Shown: positions 25,301-36,513, counted from the stretch's first letter. The stretch is DNA of 64,000 nt from Siniperca chuatsi (GCF_020085105.1 NC_058048.1:3795362-3859361), one strand, 5' to 3'. The notes: a model not told the origin generated them from the sequence alone. Program-made: numbers and translations.

Positions 25301-26758
25301 TCTCGGTAGGCAGGGATGCTTGGAGTGAGACAAGCACCATCTGATGGTGTGAGCGATTGTTGTCTACTGCACGGAGAAGTCTGTGCTGGGAATTAGGCTA
25401 TTGATACTTGGGAATGCTGTGGGTGGATGAGAGGTCTATGATGAACCTCTTTTTTGAACAGGAGGAAATTATGGGTTTTGGCCGATGGCACAATGGATCT
25501 GTCGTGGGTCCGGTCTGTGTGGTATCGAGATGGGAGGAGCTGAGGTGGCTGAAGAAGATGGGATAGGAAAGGTAGAAGAGAGAGAGAAGAGAAGAGGAAG
25601 GGATGCCGGGATGGAGTGTTGTTTGTGAAGTCTGAGGGAAAGTAGAGGAAGAACGAGATAGCTCTGAAACAGTTCGCCTGTTGTTCGAGCGCCTGGATCT
25701 CGAGCAGGTTGGAGGTTCTCTCTAGATGGTGACCCTGGATTTGTGGAAACTCTTGCGAGATTTAGGTTTAGGTAACAAAGCTACTTGGTTAGCTTTAAGC
25801 AATAAAACTACTTGGTTAGGTTTAGGCACTAATTTTCTGTACTAGTCTGTCACAGGTCATGTGAAAACTGAGTCAAAGGGGAAGGGAACAGATAAGGTCT
25901 TAAGTACTTTTTGTGTGGAAATGGGATGTGTTTGAGGCATGGTCTTTGTTCCCAAACCCAGTTATAAAACATAATTTAGTGCAACTTTAAGGCTATATTT
26001 TCATAAAAAAAATAAACTAACCAATCTGATGCACAAGTAGTGCAGGGCTAAGGTTCCTCTCTGACAGTATCTTTGGCAACACCATGTGTTATTAAGGAGA
26101 GCGCACATGTCCACCCCCAGGCCGACAATAGAGTTAGCATTGATTGGAGGACTATAGTACAGAGGAAACTGCTTTAGACTCCATATAAAACTGGTGTTAA
26201 GTTGGGTCACAAATCCACATTTGAAAGTCAAAAATTAAGCAATTTTTTTCAGATCTGTAGCCTTTCTTCTCCCTTTGCTGTCTTTTAGTATGAAACACAC
26301 AGGTTGGGCTGGTAGACATGACTGTGCTATGTGAAGTGAACTGACACCCACCTTGCAGGACTTGCAGTCTACACACAGTTACCCCATATAGTTAGTTGTT
26401 AATTTTAAAAGAGGTGACTGCAGACTTGTTTGTGACCTCTCCAGGTCAGAGTGGTATGGGCCGCTACCACGGTAAACACACCTTTGACCAGCTGAGCCAC
26501 CAGAGGGCGTGCCTGGTCCGCTCTCTGGGCATGGAGAGTGTCAACCTGGCCCGGTACCCTCCTCAGGACCGCCGGCGGGCGCGCAGGGTGCGGATGGCCC
26601 TCAAGTCACCCCTGATCGACATGTCCAAGAGGACGTTAATCTGGGCCGTCGTTGCCACCATAATTGGCTTTGGCCTATTCATCACCCTGCTAATCGTCCT
26701 GCTCATAGCTGCAGGCCTCAACTGCACTTGCTGGTACTGGAGAGGATTTTATAACTAG
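16355..26758 (+). CDS. Membrane-anchored class-3 aldehyde dehydrogenase (tandem copy 2), A2/B1-like, 9 coding exons
   Basis: Coding exons are 16355-16519, 16604-16835, 19269-19354, 19582-19790, 21231-21348, 21442-21583, 21670-21836, 21935-22034 and 26445-26758, totalling 1533 bp or 510 aa. The seven internal exons have the same lengths and phases as in copy 1 (232, 86, 209, 118, 142, 167, 100). Catalytic parts are intact: [16 protein letters not shown] (Glu211), FVNCGQTC (Cys245), EEIFGP and PFGGVGQSGMG. The last exon, with [23 protein letters not shown] and RYPPQ, recalls ALDH3B1. It continues through an Arg-rich linker into a strong transmembrane stretch (about 471-497) and ends [12 protein letters not shown]. 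The protein should oxidise aliphatic aldehydes at a membrane as a tail-anchored enzyme. The start is the first ATG after the 5' UTR acceptor and aligns with copy 1. It could be named aldh3a2-like or aldh3b1-like, and a phylogeny would be needed to choose. Confidence 0.92.
16836..19268. other. Intron 3 of ALDH3 copy 2
   Basis: Contains a copy of a dispersed repeat (about 17940-18360, listed separately). The rest shows nothing recognisable. Confidence 0.5.
17940..18360 (+). repeat. Dispersed repeat family R1, copy A
   Basis: Shares ordered blocks with two minus-strand copies (22990-23440 and 54105-54350). Examples are CACTACCTGCCCAGCA, CCGCAGACAGACA and GAGAGTGAATATTGGACTTA, plus the TTTTGGTTCTGCC region. 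It has no coding capacity. It is probably a non-autonomous DNA transposon or MITE common in teleosts, but the class is not proven from the sequence. Confidence 0.6.
22990..23440 (-). repeat. Dispersed repeat family R1, copy B
   Basis: The reverse complement aligns by eye with copy A. It shares the GTCTGTCTGCTGTTTGG-type block, GTAGTGTACAGTG, the GCTTTTTCACT block, the CAGCTGCCTGCTG block and the sense-strand GAGAGTGAATATTGGACTTA. No coding capacity. Confidence 0.6.
23750..25640 (-). mobile_element. Decayed DIRS-type (tyrosine recombinase) retrotransposon
   Basis: Read on the minus strand, the order is: degraded reverse-transcriptase sequence (about 25500-25000), including LLGHLNWAICIIPQ-like text after a stop; the RT-connection and RNase H part (24615-24920) with [34 protein letters not shown] and [12 protein letters not shown]; and then a tyrosine recombinase (24338-23770). 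The recombinase shows [31 protein letters not shown] and the C-terminal [11 protein letters not shown] and YLTYIRNDL blocks that surround the nucleophilic tyrosine. RNase H next to a recombinase, with no DDE integrase, is diagnostic of DIRS-like elements. Several stop codons and at least two frame changes make it inactive. Split direct or inverted terminal repeats were not found. Confidence 0.8.
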
Positions 26759-27400
26759 AGACACTGCAACTTCCCTTTGTTAAATCTATCCAAAGAAGAA
26801 AAAGTGCCTGCTGCAACGATGTTAAGAACACACCTGAACACACTGAATCCTGTTTTGTATTCAGATATTTTAGATAGAACGTAGGATAACCCTTTTATCT
26901 AACTTTTATTAGCTGTGTGTCTATTTTGTATCAGATGTCCTCCTTCAGCAATAAGACAAACAAGGTTAAACATTGTTAAAAAACATTGTGCTGTCCTGCA
27001 TTCTTCATCACTGGAACATAACATTCACTTTTTGAGGAAGTAAAAATTGGAACGATGAACTGAGAAACCCACAGTCTACTTACAATAATCCACAGATAAA
27101 GCATGTATGTATTTTGCTTGTGTTACTCCAGAATAAAAGAGTTGTTGATATATTATCATCTTCCATTTATATTTAGCATAATTTATAATTCTATATTTCT
27201 AAAAACCTTCAAGCAGTACTTAACTTTGAGGCTGTATTTTCAATATATATTCCTTCACTGAAATTATGAACAATCAACTAGCAAAAATTGGAGCCATTGA
27301 GGATCCTTAGTCACCTGTTGTATGGTTTTAGATGATGGAAGTTATAAAAGGAGAACACTCCTGATCTTGGTGGAAAAACAATGTCCATCTACTAATAAAG
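26759..27400 (+). other. 3' UTR of ALDH3 copy 2
   Basis: Non-coding sequence after the TAG stop. Two canonical AATAAA signals lie at 27132-27137 and 27394-27399, so the transcript could end at either. Confidence 0.5.
27132..27137 (+). terminator. Candidate polyadenylation signal for ALDH3 copy 2
   Basis: AATAAA about 375 bases after the stop codon, followed by GT-rich sequence (GAGTTGTTGATAT). A second AATAAA lies at 27394-27399. Confidence 0.5.
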
Positions 27401-29387
27401 ACTGACAGTTTCCCTTTTCCTAACCTGCAGATGCTGCAGGAGGCATTATCGGATTTATCCCACAATCCCTTGGAAACAACAATATATCTGTGACTAATAC
27501 AAACCCTGAAACAAGCCCCAAATCAAATAGTAAAAGAATTGTATCTACAACATGGTCAGCTTATTCCATATGGCACAAAATGGCATTAAATAACTTTAGC
27601 TAATATAATATGAATCTTCAAAACCCCACCATGGTCTCATTCATTAACAGTTTTTATTTAGTCATTTCAACAGTGACGACAAGAGGCCACTATCTTATTT
27701 ATTGCAGGTAACTGACAAAGGAGAGTATAAAGTGAGTAGATAATGAATACACTTAATTGCTCCAGTCTAATGTAACAGTGTTGTTGCTGCCTGATTTTAT
27801 GTAAATACACACAAGTTGAAAGAGTAAAAGCATACATGAGGGAAAACAATCACTTCAGCATTGTTGTTGTAATTTCTCTGTATTAATATATTTACTGTAT
27901 AATAATGTGTTTGCATGGTAATGTGTATCACACCTGTTACATGTCAGATTACGTACTACCTGAACAAAGTGTGCATGGAATGTCTTACAAAGTGAATGTG
28001 CAACTGTCCCTAAATGGAAAGTGTATGATATGAACTAGGCTATATGATACACAATAACAACCATACATCAGTGCAGATGTGTTTTTGTCCAAGTCGTTGG
28101 TTCTCTAGTTACAGTATAATGGAATCATACTGTGTGTGGCTACCAGATGGCAGCAGAGAGTTAAAGAAGAGTATTTAGGGACCAAATCAACAGCTCAAGG
28201 TGAGGAAGGGAGCCAACACAATGAATATAGTGACTTTATGTTCCACATGTTCTTATTTATTAGCTTTTCTATTAAGTTATAAAGACATATCTATAAAAGT
28301 ATTCTCATCAGTACTGAATTACACTGAAATTAAGAGGAGAAGATGCATAGTTTCATCCCGTACAGTCAAAGACAAAAGTGTAGAGCTTGTTCTGTTAGTG
28401 TGAAAGCATTTTGATTAATTTGGGATAGTAAAAATAATTCAACCACTGACTATACAAACTATAGCATCCATAATTACAGCTATAACACATCATGACAAAC
28501 ATAATGTGTTCCAGTTCCAGTCCCATTGTAATTTGGACAAAGTGCATACAAGCCCATGTGAATCATTTAAGCGAGCACGCCATTAGCATCAGTCTCTCCC
28601 TGTTCCTCTGAGATACTCTGCTAAGCCCTAAACTGACAGCTTTATCACTGAACAGGTCTGTGGATATCCAGGCTTTCAGCTTGTAAACCAGCAAAAGGAA
28701 ACAGCTGCCATCTCAGCACCATGCTTCAGCTCTAACAGGCTCACTTCAGTTGTGCTGAGTTCCTGAAGGCCTAAATAACTGTTGCATAACTATAGTAAAG
28801 TCAGACTGTTGACTTGGCCTGGACATTAAATCAGTCAGACACCAGTCCATGACTTCCACAGGAAAACAATGGACTGTTAGTTTCTACAATTGCAGCTCTA
28901 CTTTTGGTGGTGACTTTAAAGGTCAAATCAGTAAAGATTTGTACTGCCTGGTACCACAAAATGATTTATGTAAATAATTATTTATGTCAATAAAGTATTT
29001 CTGATTCTGATTTCTGATGTAATAAATCAGAAGGGGGTTGATACAGTAGGTTTGATGATCAATTGCTAACAAATAACAAGCAGACCACCAGTGCTGCACC
29101 ACATTTCAACTCTGAGGCCTAAAAAACCTCGTTCTTAAGTCAAAAAGCATTTGGCAAAGCAGTTCTGTCACGTCAGTAATTTGCATGGACACATATTATC
29201 TCAGTTTCAGCCATTTCTAACTGGACCTGCTCTAATTAACTAGCTGTGTGAACGACACTTTATTTGTGTCAATTATGCTTTCATAGCTCAAGGCACATTG
29301 GCACTGTCAGTGCTGTTGCAGTTCCTACAGGTTGCTGAACATCAGGAAAAGGTCACAGATCAGTGAACGTACCTTTAATGTAGACTA
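27401..29387. other. Intergenic region, no gene seen
   Basis: A+T-rich sequence without credible coding frames. Near 28988-29015 the string AATAAAGTATTTCTGATT followed by further CTGATT-like units resembles the 3' tail of a retroposon, but the body could not be followed. Confidence 0.4.
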
Positions 29388-32300
29388 AATTCAGTTCAAT
29401 TTTATTTATATAGCACCAATTCATAACAGAAGTTATCTCATTGCACTTTTCCTATAGAGCAGGTCTAGACTGTACTCTTTATAATATTATTTACAGAGAC
29501 CCAACAAATGAGCAAGCACTTGTCAGCAGTGGCAAGGACAAACTTACTTTAAGAGGCAGAAACCTCAGAGTGGGCGGCCATCCGCTGCTGCCGGTTGGGT
29601 TGCGATGGGGAGAGAGAGGGGAGGGACAGGCGGAGAGAGAGAGAGAGAAAGAGAGAGAGTGGGGGGGAGCACAATGTAAATTCCACCTAGAATTTTAAAA
29701 TAATAATATTGTAATGGTTGTGGTAATATTAATATTAATGAAGTAATAATAGGAATGATAGTGATAGGAACAATAATGATAATAATAGTAATAAGACTAA
29801 TAATAACAATTGTAGTAGCAGTTGTAGAGCAGGAACATGGGGGCAGCAGGTGGCCCACAACCACAGATCCAGACTCTGCAGATCCGGAGGCAGAAATACC
29901 TGCTGAAAGCGACAGAAGGAGAGAGAGATGAGAAAGCACAAAACTGTGGGAAAGAGAAGATGTTGAGTTAGTAACATGCAGTAATGGGATAAAAATGCAT
30001 AGAGATGGAGAGGGAGAAAAGGAGAGAGGAGGTCAGTGCATCATGGGAAGTCTCCCGGCAGTCTAGGCCTATAGCAGCATAACTAAGGGATGGTTCAGGA
30101 CTCACCCAAGCCAGCCCTAACTATAAGCTTCATCAAAGAGGAAAGTCTTAAGCCTACTCTTAAATGTGGAGATGGTGTCTACCTCCCGAACCCAAACTGG
30201 GACCTGATTCCACAGGAGAGGAGTTTGATAACTGAATGCTCTGGCTCGCATTCTGCTTTTGGAGACTCTAGGAACCACAAGTAACCCTGCATCCTGGGAG
30301 CGCAGAGTTCTAGTCAGATAATATGGTATGAGATCTTTAAGATATGATGATGCCAGACCATTAAGAACTTTGTAGGTGAGGAGAAGGATTTTAAATTCTA
30401 TTCTGGATTTTACAGGGTGCCAGAGCAGAGAAGCTAATATTGGAGAGATATGATCTCTTTTCCTAGTTTTTGTCAGTACATGTGCTGCAGGATTCTGGAT
30501 TAACTTGAGAGTCTTAAGGGACTTATTCGGGCAGCTGGATAATAAGGAATTGCAGTAGTCCAGCCTAGAAGTTACAAATGCATGCACTAATTTTTCGGCA
30601 TCATTTTGAGACAGGATGTGCCTGATTTTTGCAAGATTACGTAGGTGAAAAAAGGCAGTCCTTGAAGTTTGTTTTATGTGGGAGTTAAAGGATAAATCCT
30701 GATCAAAGATAACTCTGAGGTTCCTTACGGTGCTGCTGGAGGCCAGGACAATGCCATCTAGAGTAACTATATCTTTAGATAATGTGTCTCGGAGGTGTTT
30801 CGGACCAAGTACAATAACTTCAGTTTTGTCAGAGTTTAACATCAGAAAGTTGTAGGTCATCCAGGTCTTTATGTCCTTAAGGCATGCTTGAAGTTTAGTT
30901 AACTGGTTAGTTTCATCTGGCTTGATCGATAGATATAATTGGGTATCATCTGCATAGCAATGAAAATTTATGGAGTGCTTCCTAATAATACTGCCTAGAG
31001 GAAGCATATATAGGGTGAATAGAATCGGTCTAAGCACAGGACCTTGTGGAACTCAGAGGACAGGGAGGACTCATCGTTAACATGTACAAACTGAGATCGA
31101 TCTGATAGATAGGATTTAAACCAGCTTAGTGCGGTTCCTTTAATGCCAATTACATGTTCCAGTCTCTTTAATAGGATGTGATGGTCAATGGTGTCGAACA
31201 CAGCACTAAGATCTAACAAGACAAGTACAGAAACAAGTCCATTGTCTGATGCAATTAAAAGGTCATTTGTAATTTTCACCAGTGCTGTCTCTGTGCTATG
31301 ATGCACTCTAAATCCTGACTGAAAAGCCTCAAATAAACTATTCTTATTTAGAATGTCACACAACTGATTGGCGACTGCTTTCTCAAGGATCTTAGAAAGG
31401 AAGGGAAGGTTAGATATACTGTAGGTCTATAGTTGGCTAAAACCCCAGGATCCAGAGTGGGCTTTTTATGAAGTGGTTTAATTACAGCTACTTTAAAGGA
31501 TTGTGGTACATAGCCTGTTAATAAAGACAGATTGATCATATCCAGTAAAGAGTGCTAATTAAGGGTAAAATGTCTTTAAGCAGCCTAGTTGGAATGGGGT
31601 CTAAGAGACAGGTTGATGGCTTAGATGAATTAATCATCAAAGTCTCTACAGCTGTTTCCAAGCTTCCTGTGTTCTCTTCTCTAATAGTTCAAATTTTATC
31701 ATTTAAGAAACTCATGAAGTCATTCCTACTGAGAGCTATAGGAATACATGGTTCCATAGAGCTATGATTCTCTGTTAGCCTGGCTACAGTGCTGAAAAGA
31801 AACCTGGGGTTGTTTTTATTTTCCTCTATTAATGATGAGTAGTAGGCTGCTCTGGCATTACGGAGGGGTTTCCTATATGTTTTAAGACTATCTTGCCAGA
31901 CTAAATGGGATTCTTCCAGGTTGTTGGAACGCCATTTCCTTTTCAAGTTTTCATGATGTTTGCTATAATTTGCGGGTTTGGGGGTTATACCATGGAGCTA
32001 ACCTACTTTGTTTTATTATCTTGTTTTTTAGAGCAGCGATAGAATCGAGTGTCGTTCGCAGTGAGCCTGCAGCACTATCAACTAGATGGTCAATTTGGGA
32101 GGGGCTGTGATTTGCATAGGGGTCCTCTGTTATATTGAGACATAACATTGAATTAAATGCAGATGGGATCGCTTCCTTGAATCTAGCCACAGCAATATCA
32201 GATAGACATCTAGAGTAAGAATTTTTTCCTAATGGCGTGTAGTCCAGTAATAGCAGTTCAAAAGTTATTAAATAATGATCCGATAAAGAAGGATTCTGTG

Positions 32301-32430
32301 GAAAGACTATTAAATGTTCAATTTCAATGCCATATACCACAACAAGGTCGAGGGTGTGGTTAAAACAGTGAGTGGCTTCATGTACACTCTAACATAAGCC
32401 AATTGAATCTAATAATGAGATAGTGATGAT
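29388..32430 (-). mobile_element. L2-clade LINE (Maui-like), 5'-truncated, inactive
   Basis: A roughly 3 kb minus-strand non-LTR retrotransposon. In order it shows: the C-terminal end of an AP endonuclease (about 32430-32270; HTLDLV, SLSDHYLITFE); a linker (32250-31690); and reverse transcriptase in pieces (31540-31000) with ANYRP, SGFRVHHSTETALVKIT, DLSAVFDTIDH and GTALSWFKSYLSDRSQF. An intact 306-codon frame at 31037-30117 follows, with the [11 protein letters not shown] catalytic motif, LNSDKTEV, a [10 protein letters not shown] block and the end [13 protein letters not shown]. The L2 3' UTR and tail are at 30090-29388. Frameshifts and stops near 31050, 31360 and 31550 and the missing 5' end make it dead, but the long uninterrupted RT-end frame suggests a fairly recent insertion. 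Confidence 0.9.
29632..29659 (+). repeat. (GA)n microsatellite inside the L2 3' UTR
   Basis: GA units with one AA interruption, followed by a G run. It lies within the 3' UTR of the L2 element, where such CT/GA tracts are usual. Confidence 0.9.
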
Positions 32431-35030
32431 TTAGCTTTGAGGTACTGCATGTGAGGTACAGTATTCCTCATATCTCTTGTCTCATCTCGCTCCTGCCTTA
32501 CTGCCAACATCTCATGAATAATGCATCATTTTGATTTGGAGGAGATAGCCTTTGAAAATAATGGGAAGGTGTGTATGTGTGTGTACATTCAGGTCAACCA
32601 TGAGCTGGTTTGGAAGTCATTCTGGTGTGTGTCAGAAGAGTGTTTGGCTGGTGCTTTTTCCTATAGATACCCAGCATCTGATTAGTTTTGTGTTTAAAAA
32701 ATGTCAACTTCTTAGTCAAAGCAGAATGTAAAAGCACTGACAAGCTCTATTATTCATTTTGAACATTCTTGTGTTTATTTTGCCATGAATTACAGGTGAA
32801 AATGCAGAGGAGCTGATTTAGTATGGCCACTGACTGGAATGGCTTCTGCTGTCTATTTTCTTGTTTCCCTTGTGACCCCGATGCCCTCTGTTCATCAGTA
32901 TACTCAATAGCTCATTTAGGGACAGGCATGGCAAACCTCTGGGGCAGCAGTATAAAATGTAGGCTACATAATGCTATGTTAGGCAGATGTAATGGCAGAG
33001 TCAGGCAGTGTCTTTGGTCCCCTCCCCAGTCCCTGATGGACTGTTGACCTCCAAAATGGCCAGTATTTAATGAGACATTACGAAAAGCATTTCCAGAAGA
33101 CAATGCGTGTGATTGCTGTATCCACTGATGCCCGTTGGCATAATTTATGGATGACGTTACAATCATATGAAAACTCATTGACCTTAATATATTGACGTGA
33201 TTGGGGACTTTAATACTGCATTGGCCGTTAATGTATTATGTTATATAACCAATAAACTGTACATATAGTCATAGTAACAACCTTATGTGCAATTGATCAG
33301 TGTGCAATACTAAGCATTTAGAGATTTTAATGAAGTACTGTATACAGGTGCTGTGTTACAAATACAATGGGACTGAATGGACATAACACATTATGTAAAT
33401 TTGAATGGAGTTTCTACTGTATACACTGGCTGAGATATAAATACAATGGATGTCTATGAGATTGTTTTTAAACGTAATAATTCAAAGTTGAACAGTTATC
33501 AAAACAAAAAGTGATGACACCCACCTGCAAGGAATTATGCACTATTTGACATATGCATGGTCATGGTAGCATGAAAACTGTAGGAACAGATACAAATCGA
33601 ATGTGTGATTCTGTGTGAATCAAATTGATCTGTGCTCAATTAAATGTTATTGCATCATTCTGCTTTTCATAGTAAGAGTTTTAATGAAAATGCCTGTGGC
33701 TTAGTGGTAGAGCGGGTCGTCTACCAATCGGAAGGTTGGTGGGTTGATCCCGGTTTCCCCCAGTCCACATGTCAAAGTGATGTGAGGTGCATTGAGTGGT
33801 CGGACGACTAGAAAGGTGCTTTTTATTGGAGTTTATTTTTCAATAATATTAAATAAAAATTATTACTATAATTTTTATTTCAAAATGTTGTCGTCCCCCC
33901 CCCCCAACAGTCTGTTTTGTCATATGATTGACTGGAAAGTAAGGGGGCAGGGATTGTTAAAACAACTCTGTAATGCCATTATGATATAAAAGGACATTTG
34001 AAAAGGGGCTTTTTTGTATTTTACTTATCTTATAATGTTTAATTTATTAAATATTGACTATTTTGGAGTTCTATATGGCCAGGTTTAAACTGGAAGCAAT
34101 TTCATGCTGTAGGTGGCACATGTACTCATTGCTCATGCTCTAAGAACAAACTTACTGTAGGTATAAAAAATGATGTATGTAAACAGTAAAACAGACAATT
34201 ATGAACCTTTCCACCTTCACATAATACATTTCACCTTCCACTAAATCACAGCATCCTGCAATCTGTGAGTAACAGGCATTTTTCATTACTTAGGTACTGT
34301 TGCTATGGTAACCACTCACCCCCGAGCTTGAGATGTGGTGTTATTTCAGGCATCCTACGCAAATGTCCCATTTCCAGAGATAAATAAAGAAAACAAGAGA
34401 GCAACCTGCCTTATGTTCTCTACAGTGTGAACAGGGACACAGCAGCAGGATGGAGAAGGACGTCCAAGATCCACAGTGACATAATGAAATGATAAATTCC
34501 TAAGAACCAACACGCATCAATGGACATCATTATAATGAGGCTTAATGGTGGTTATCTAACTTAAGTTTACCTGTTATTGTATCATTCTTTCCAAATTTTC
34601 CACCATCTTTTTATGTAATAATGAGTCACAGAAAACTCAAAAAGTCATATTATTGAAACACATTGTAACTGAATTTGTTAGCATTATGGTTTACTGGAGT
34701 GAAGTTCTTTTTTCAGTGGAAATTTGGGTATATTTCAATCTGTGTTCTCCACATTACATGCATTTTGTGGCTGCATTCTAGTTGAAAATGCTGCAGCAAA
34801 CAGACTTGTATGTTACTTTATGAGTGTAAAGGAAAAAATTTATTTTTTTAAAACTTTCTTTGACAAACTCAAACTCTTTATCAGGAGGTCTTCCTGCAGT
34901 TTATATCACCAAGTAACTCACTCATACCTTTCTGCTTGATGCTGAATTAGTTCAATTTGATTATTTATTAATTGGAAATGTATAGATGTCAATACAAATC
35001 TTTTATACATTATACTTTTCTTGGATTTAT
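32431..35030. other. Intergenic region, mostly unassigned
   Basis: No gene is seen apart from a SINE at 33695-33830. The stretch 32540-33180 lacks recognised repeat motifs and has long mixed-composition text with no reading frame. It could be conserved non-coding sequence, but this cannot be judged from a single genome. Confidence 0.4.
33695..33830 (+). mobile_element. tRNA-derived SINE
   Basis: A tRNA-like head has an A box TGGCTTAGTGG (33697-33707) and a B box GGTTGATCCC (33742-33751), spaced as in tRNA genes. It is followed by CAGTCCACATGTC and a body ending in GACTAGAAAGGTGCT, typical of teleost tRNA SINEs. The B box has lost the C of GGTTCGATCCC, so this is a decayed copy, not a functional tRNA gene. 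Confidence 0.7.
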
Positions 35031-35412
35031 TCAGCAGTGGAAGAAGTACCCAGATCTTTTACTAAAAAGTAAAATAAAAGTAGCAATACAAGAATGTAAA
35101 AATGAGCTGAAACCATTAGTTTCAACAGAAAAACAGAAAATTGATTGGCAATGAAATTTATGCTAGATTAATCATTGTTTTTCAAGCAGAAATGACAATA
35201 AGTCCTGGTTTCTACCTCAGTGAGGATCTGCTGTTTTATCTCTGTTTTATTGGAAATCGAACAATTCTGGGCGTTCTTTGGACATCTGGACAAACAAGAC
35301 ATCGAAGATGTCACCCTGGTCAGCTGTCAGATAAATGTGGAATAAAAGTGAAATATAGTGCAGAAGAAGTACAAATACCTAAATAAAGTACTTGAACTTA
35401 GTTACCTTCACC
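35031..35412. mobile_element. MITE-like non-autonomous element
   Basis: The ends read AGTGGAAGAAGTACCCAGAT and TAAAGTACTTGAACTTAGTTA. This matches the widespread teleost repeat that begins with GTGGAAAAAGTAC-type sequence and carries AGCTGTCAGATAAATGT internally (seen at 35321-35337). The copy is diverged and shortened, has no coding capacity, and lies just upstream of the ZP-like gene. Confidence 0.5.
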
Positions 35413-35673
35413 TCTTGATTTATTTATCATCATTAAAAAATCGCCGGGATTGTGAGTTTTTACTAAATAAATAAGTATTTGCATGAATGAATGGCCATTA
35501 AACAGCATTGTTTGTACAAATGCCACTCAGTTTGCCTTCTAGATATGCATCCTTCCAAAGCACCTTTTGAGACAAATAAAACACTGTCTGCTATGTGTGG
35601 AGCACCTGTAGATTCATACTGGATGGTTGATACAGCTACTTTACAGGTCATAGACCGACCAATTAGGGGTGTG

Positions 35674-35694
35674 CAGCTGTGAGATCCACACGTG
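35674..35694 (+). promoter_or_regulatory. Two E-boxes upstream of the ZP-like gene
   Basis: CAGCTG at 35674-35679 and CACGTG at 35689-35694 lie 105-125 bases before the ATG. Vertebrate zona pellucida genes are activated in oocytes by FIGLA acting through E-boxes (CANNTG) close to the start site. The motif is short, so functional use is inference from position and gene type. Confidence 0.35.
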
Positions 35695-35798
35695 CTGAAT
35701 GGGATTCAGCTAATTAGGCAGAGGGAGGAGTCACTTCCTTTGTCTGCTTCAGTGGTCATGCTTAAGAAAGCTGCATAGAAAACGGTCTGTTTGCAACA

Positions 35799-36513
35799 AT
35801 GGGGTCCAGGCAGCTTATTGTGTGTGGCATCGTGCTTGCATGCGTCAGGCTTAGTGATGCTCGATTCCTCAGTATGACAGTGCCAACTTACTGGGGCATC
35901 GAGGCGCAGAAGCCTGCAGAGGTGGAAGCCGAGCCAGCAGCAGAACCTGAGAGAGAGCACTCCAGAGAGTCTGCTCAACAAGCTGGCAGGCTCCAGGCGA
36001 AGCAGAGCCAGCCAGAAGTCGAACCACTTTCCTGGAAGTATCCAGAAGATCCAGTGGATCCAATGAACAAGCTTCCTGTCAAGTTTGAACTGCGGCAGCC
36101 AGTGACAACCAACCGTGTTGCTGTAAGGTGTGGGGAAAGTAGGATCCATGTGGAAGTGAGTCAGGACCTGCTGGGCCTCGGTAAGCTGATAAAGCCGGAG
36201 GAAATCACACTTGGTGGTTGTTCAGCCACTGAGATCGACAACTTGTCTCATGTGCTGATCTTTGAATGTGAGCTGCACGGCTGTGGCAGCACACTAGTGG
36301 TATGAGGCTTTTATTCATACAATGCATCGATTACACTTTTAGTCAAGTACTGTCAATCAGATTTTTAAACAGTTGTTCTCTTTTCCTTAGGTTACAAAGA
36401 ATGCCTTCTATTATGCCTTTGCACTGGTCTACAACCCCAAAGTGTCTGGCAGAAGTAACATCATGAGGCGCCAGCGTGTTGTCATTGGTGTGGAGTGCCA
36501 CTACCTGGGGTGA
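35799..36513 (+). CDS. ZP3-like secreted protein containing only a ZP-N domain (two exons)
   Basis: Exon 1 is 35799-36299 and exon 2 is 36391-36513, joined in phase 0 by a GT-AG intron (donor GTG|GTATGA, acceptor TTCCTTAG). The product is 207 aa. A signal peptide covers about residues 1-21. Residues 35-75 are rich in Glu, Ala and Gln. Residues 93-206 match the ZP-N half of fish ZP3 egg-coat proteins: VAVRCGE, LGGCSATE, FECELHGCGSTL and VECHY. Four cysteines fit the ZP-N pattern (111, 141, 162, 203), and 157 is extra. ZP3 proteins are normally about 400 aa or more, with a ZP-C half, cleavage site and tail. Here a TGA follows VECHYLG at once and AATAAA lies 88 bases later. No ZP-C sequence was found downstream. 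It could be a short functional gene or a 3'-truncated pseudogene. A donor-like GTGAAT overlaps the stop. Confidence 0.75.

Larger units (their letters stand above)
22035..26444. other. Last intron of ALDH3 copy 2
   Basis: A 4.4 kb intron, the longest in the gene. It is filled mainly by an R1 repeat copy (22990-23440) and a DIRS-type retrotransposon relic (about 23750-25640), both antisense to the gene. The remaining flanks (22035-22990 and 25640-26444) show nothing recognised. The host splice sites are good (G|GTAAGA and TCTCCAG|GT). Confidence 0.7.

Noticed and set aside
33697-33755. Possible tRNA gene
   Set aside because: A and B boxes are present, but the cloverleaf is broken and the sequence runs on into a SINE body.
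35706-36149. 147-codon minus-strand frame
   Set aside because: It is the antisense shadow of exon 1 of the ZP-like gene.
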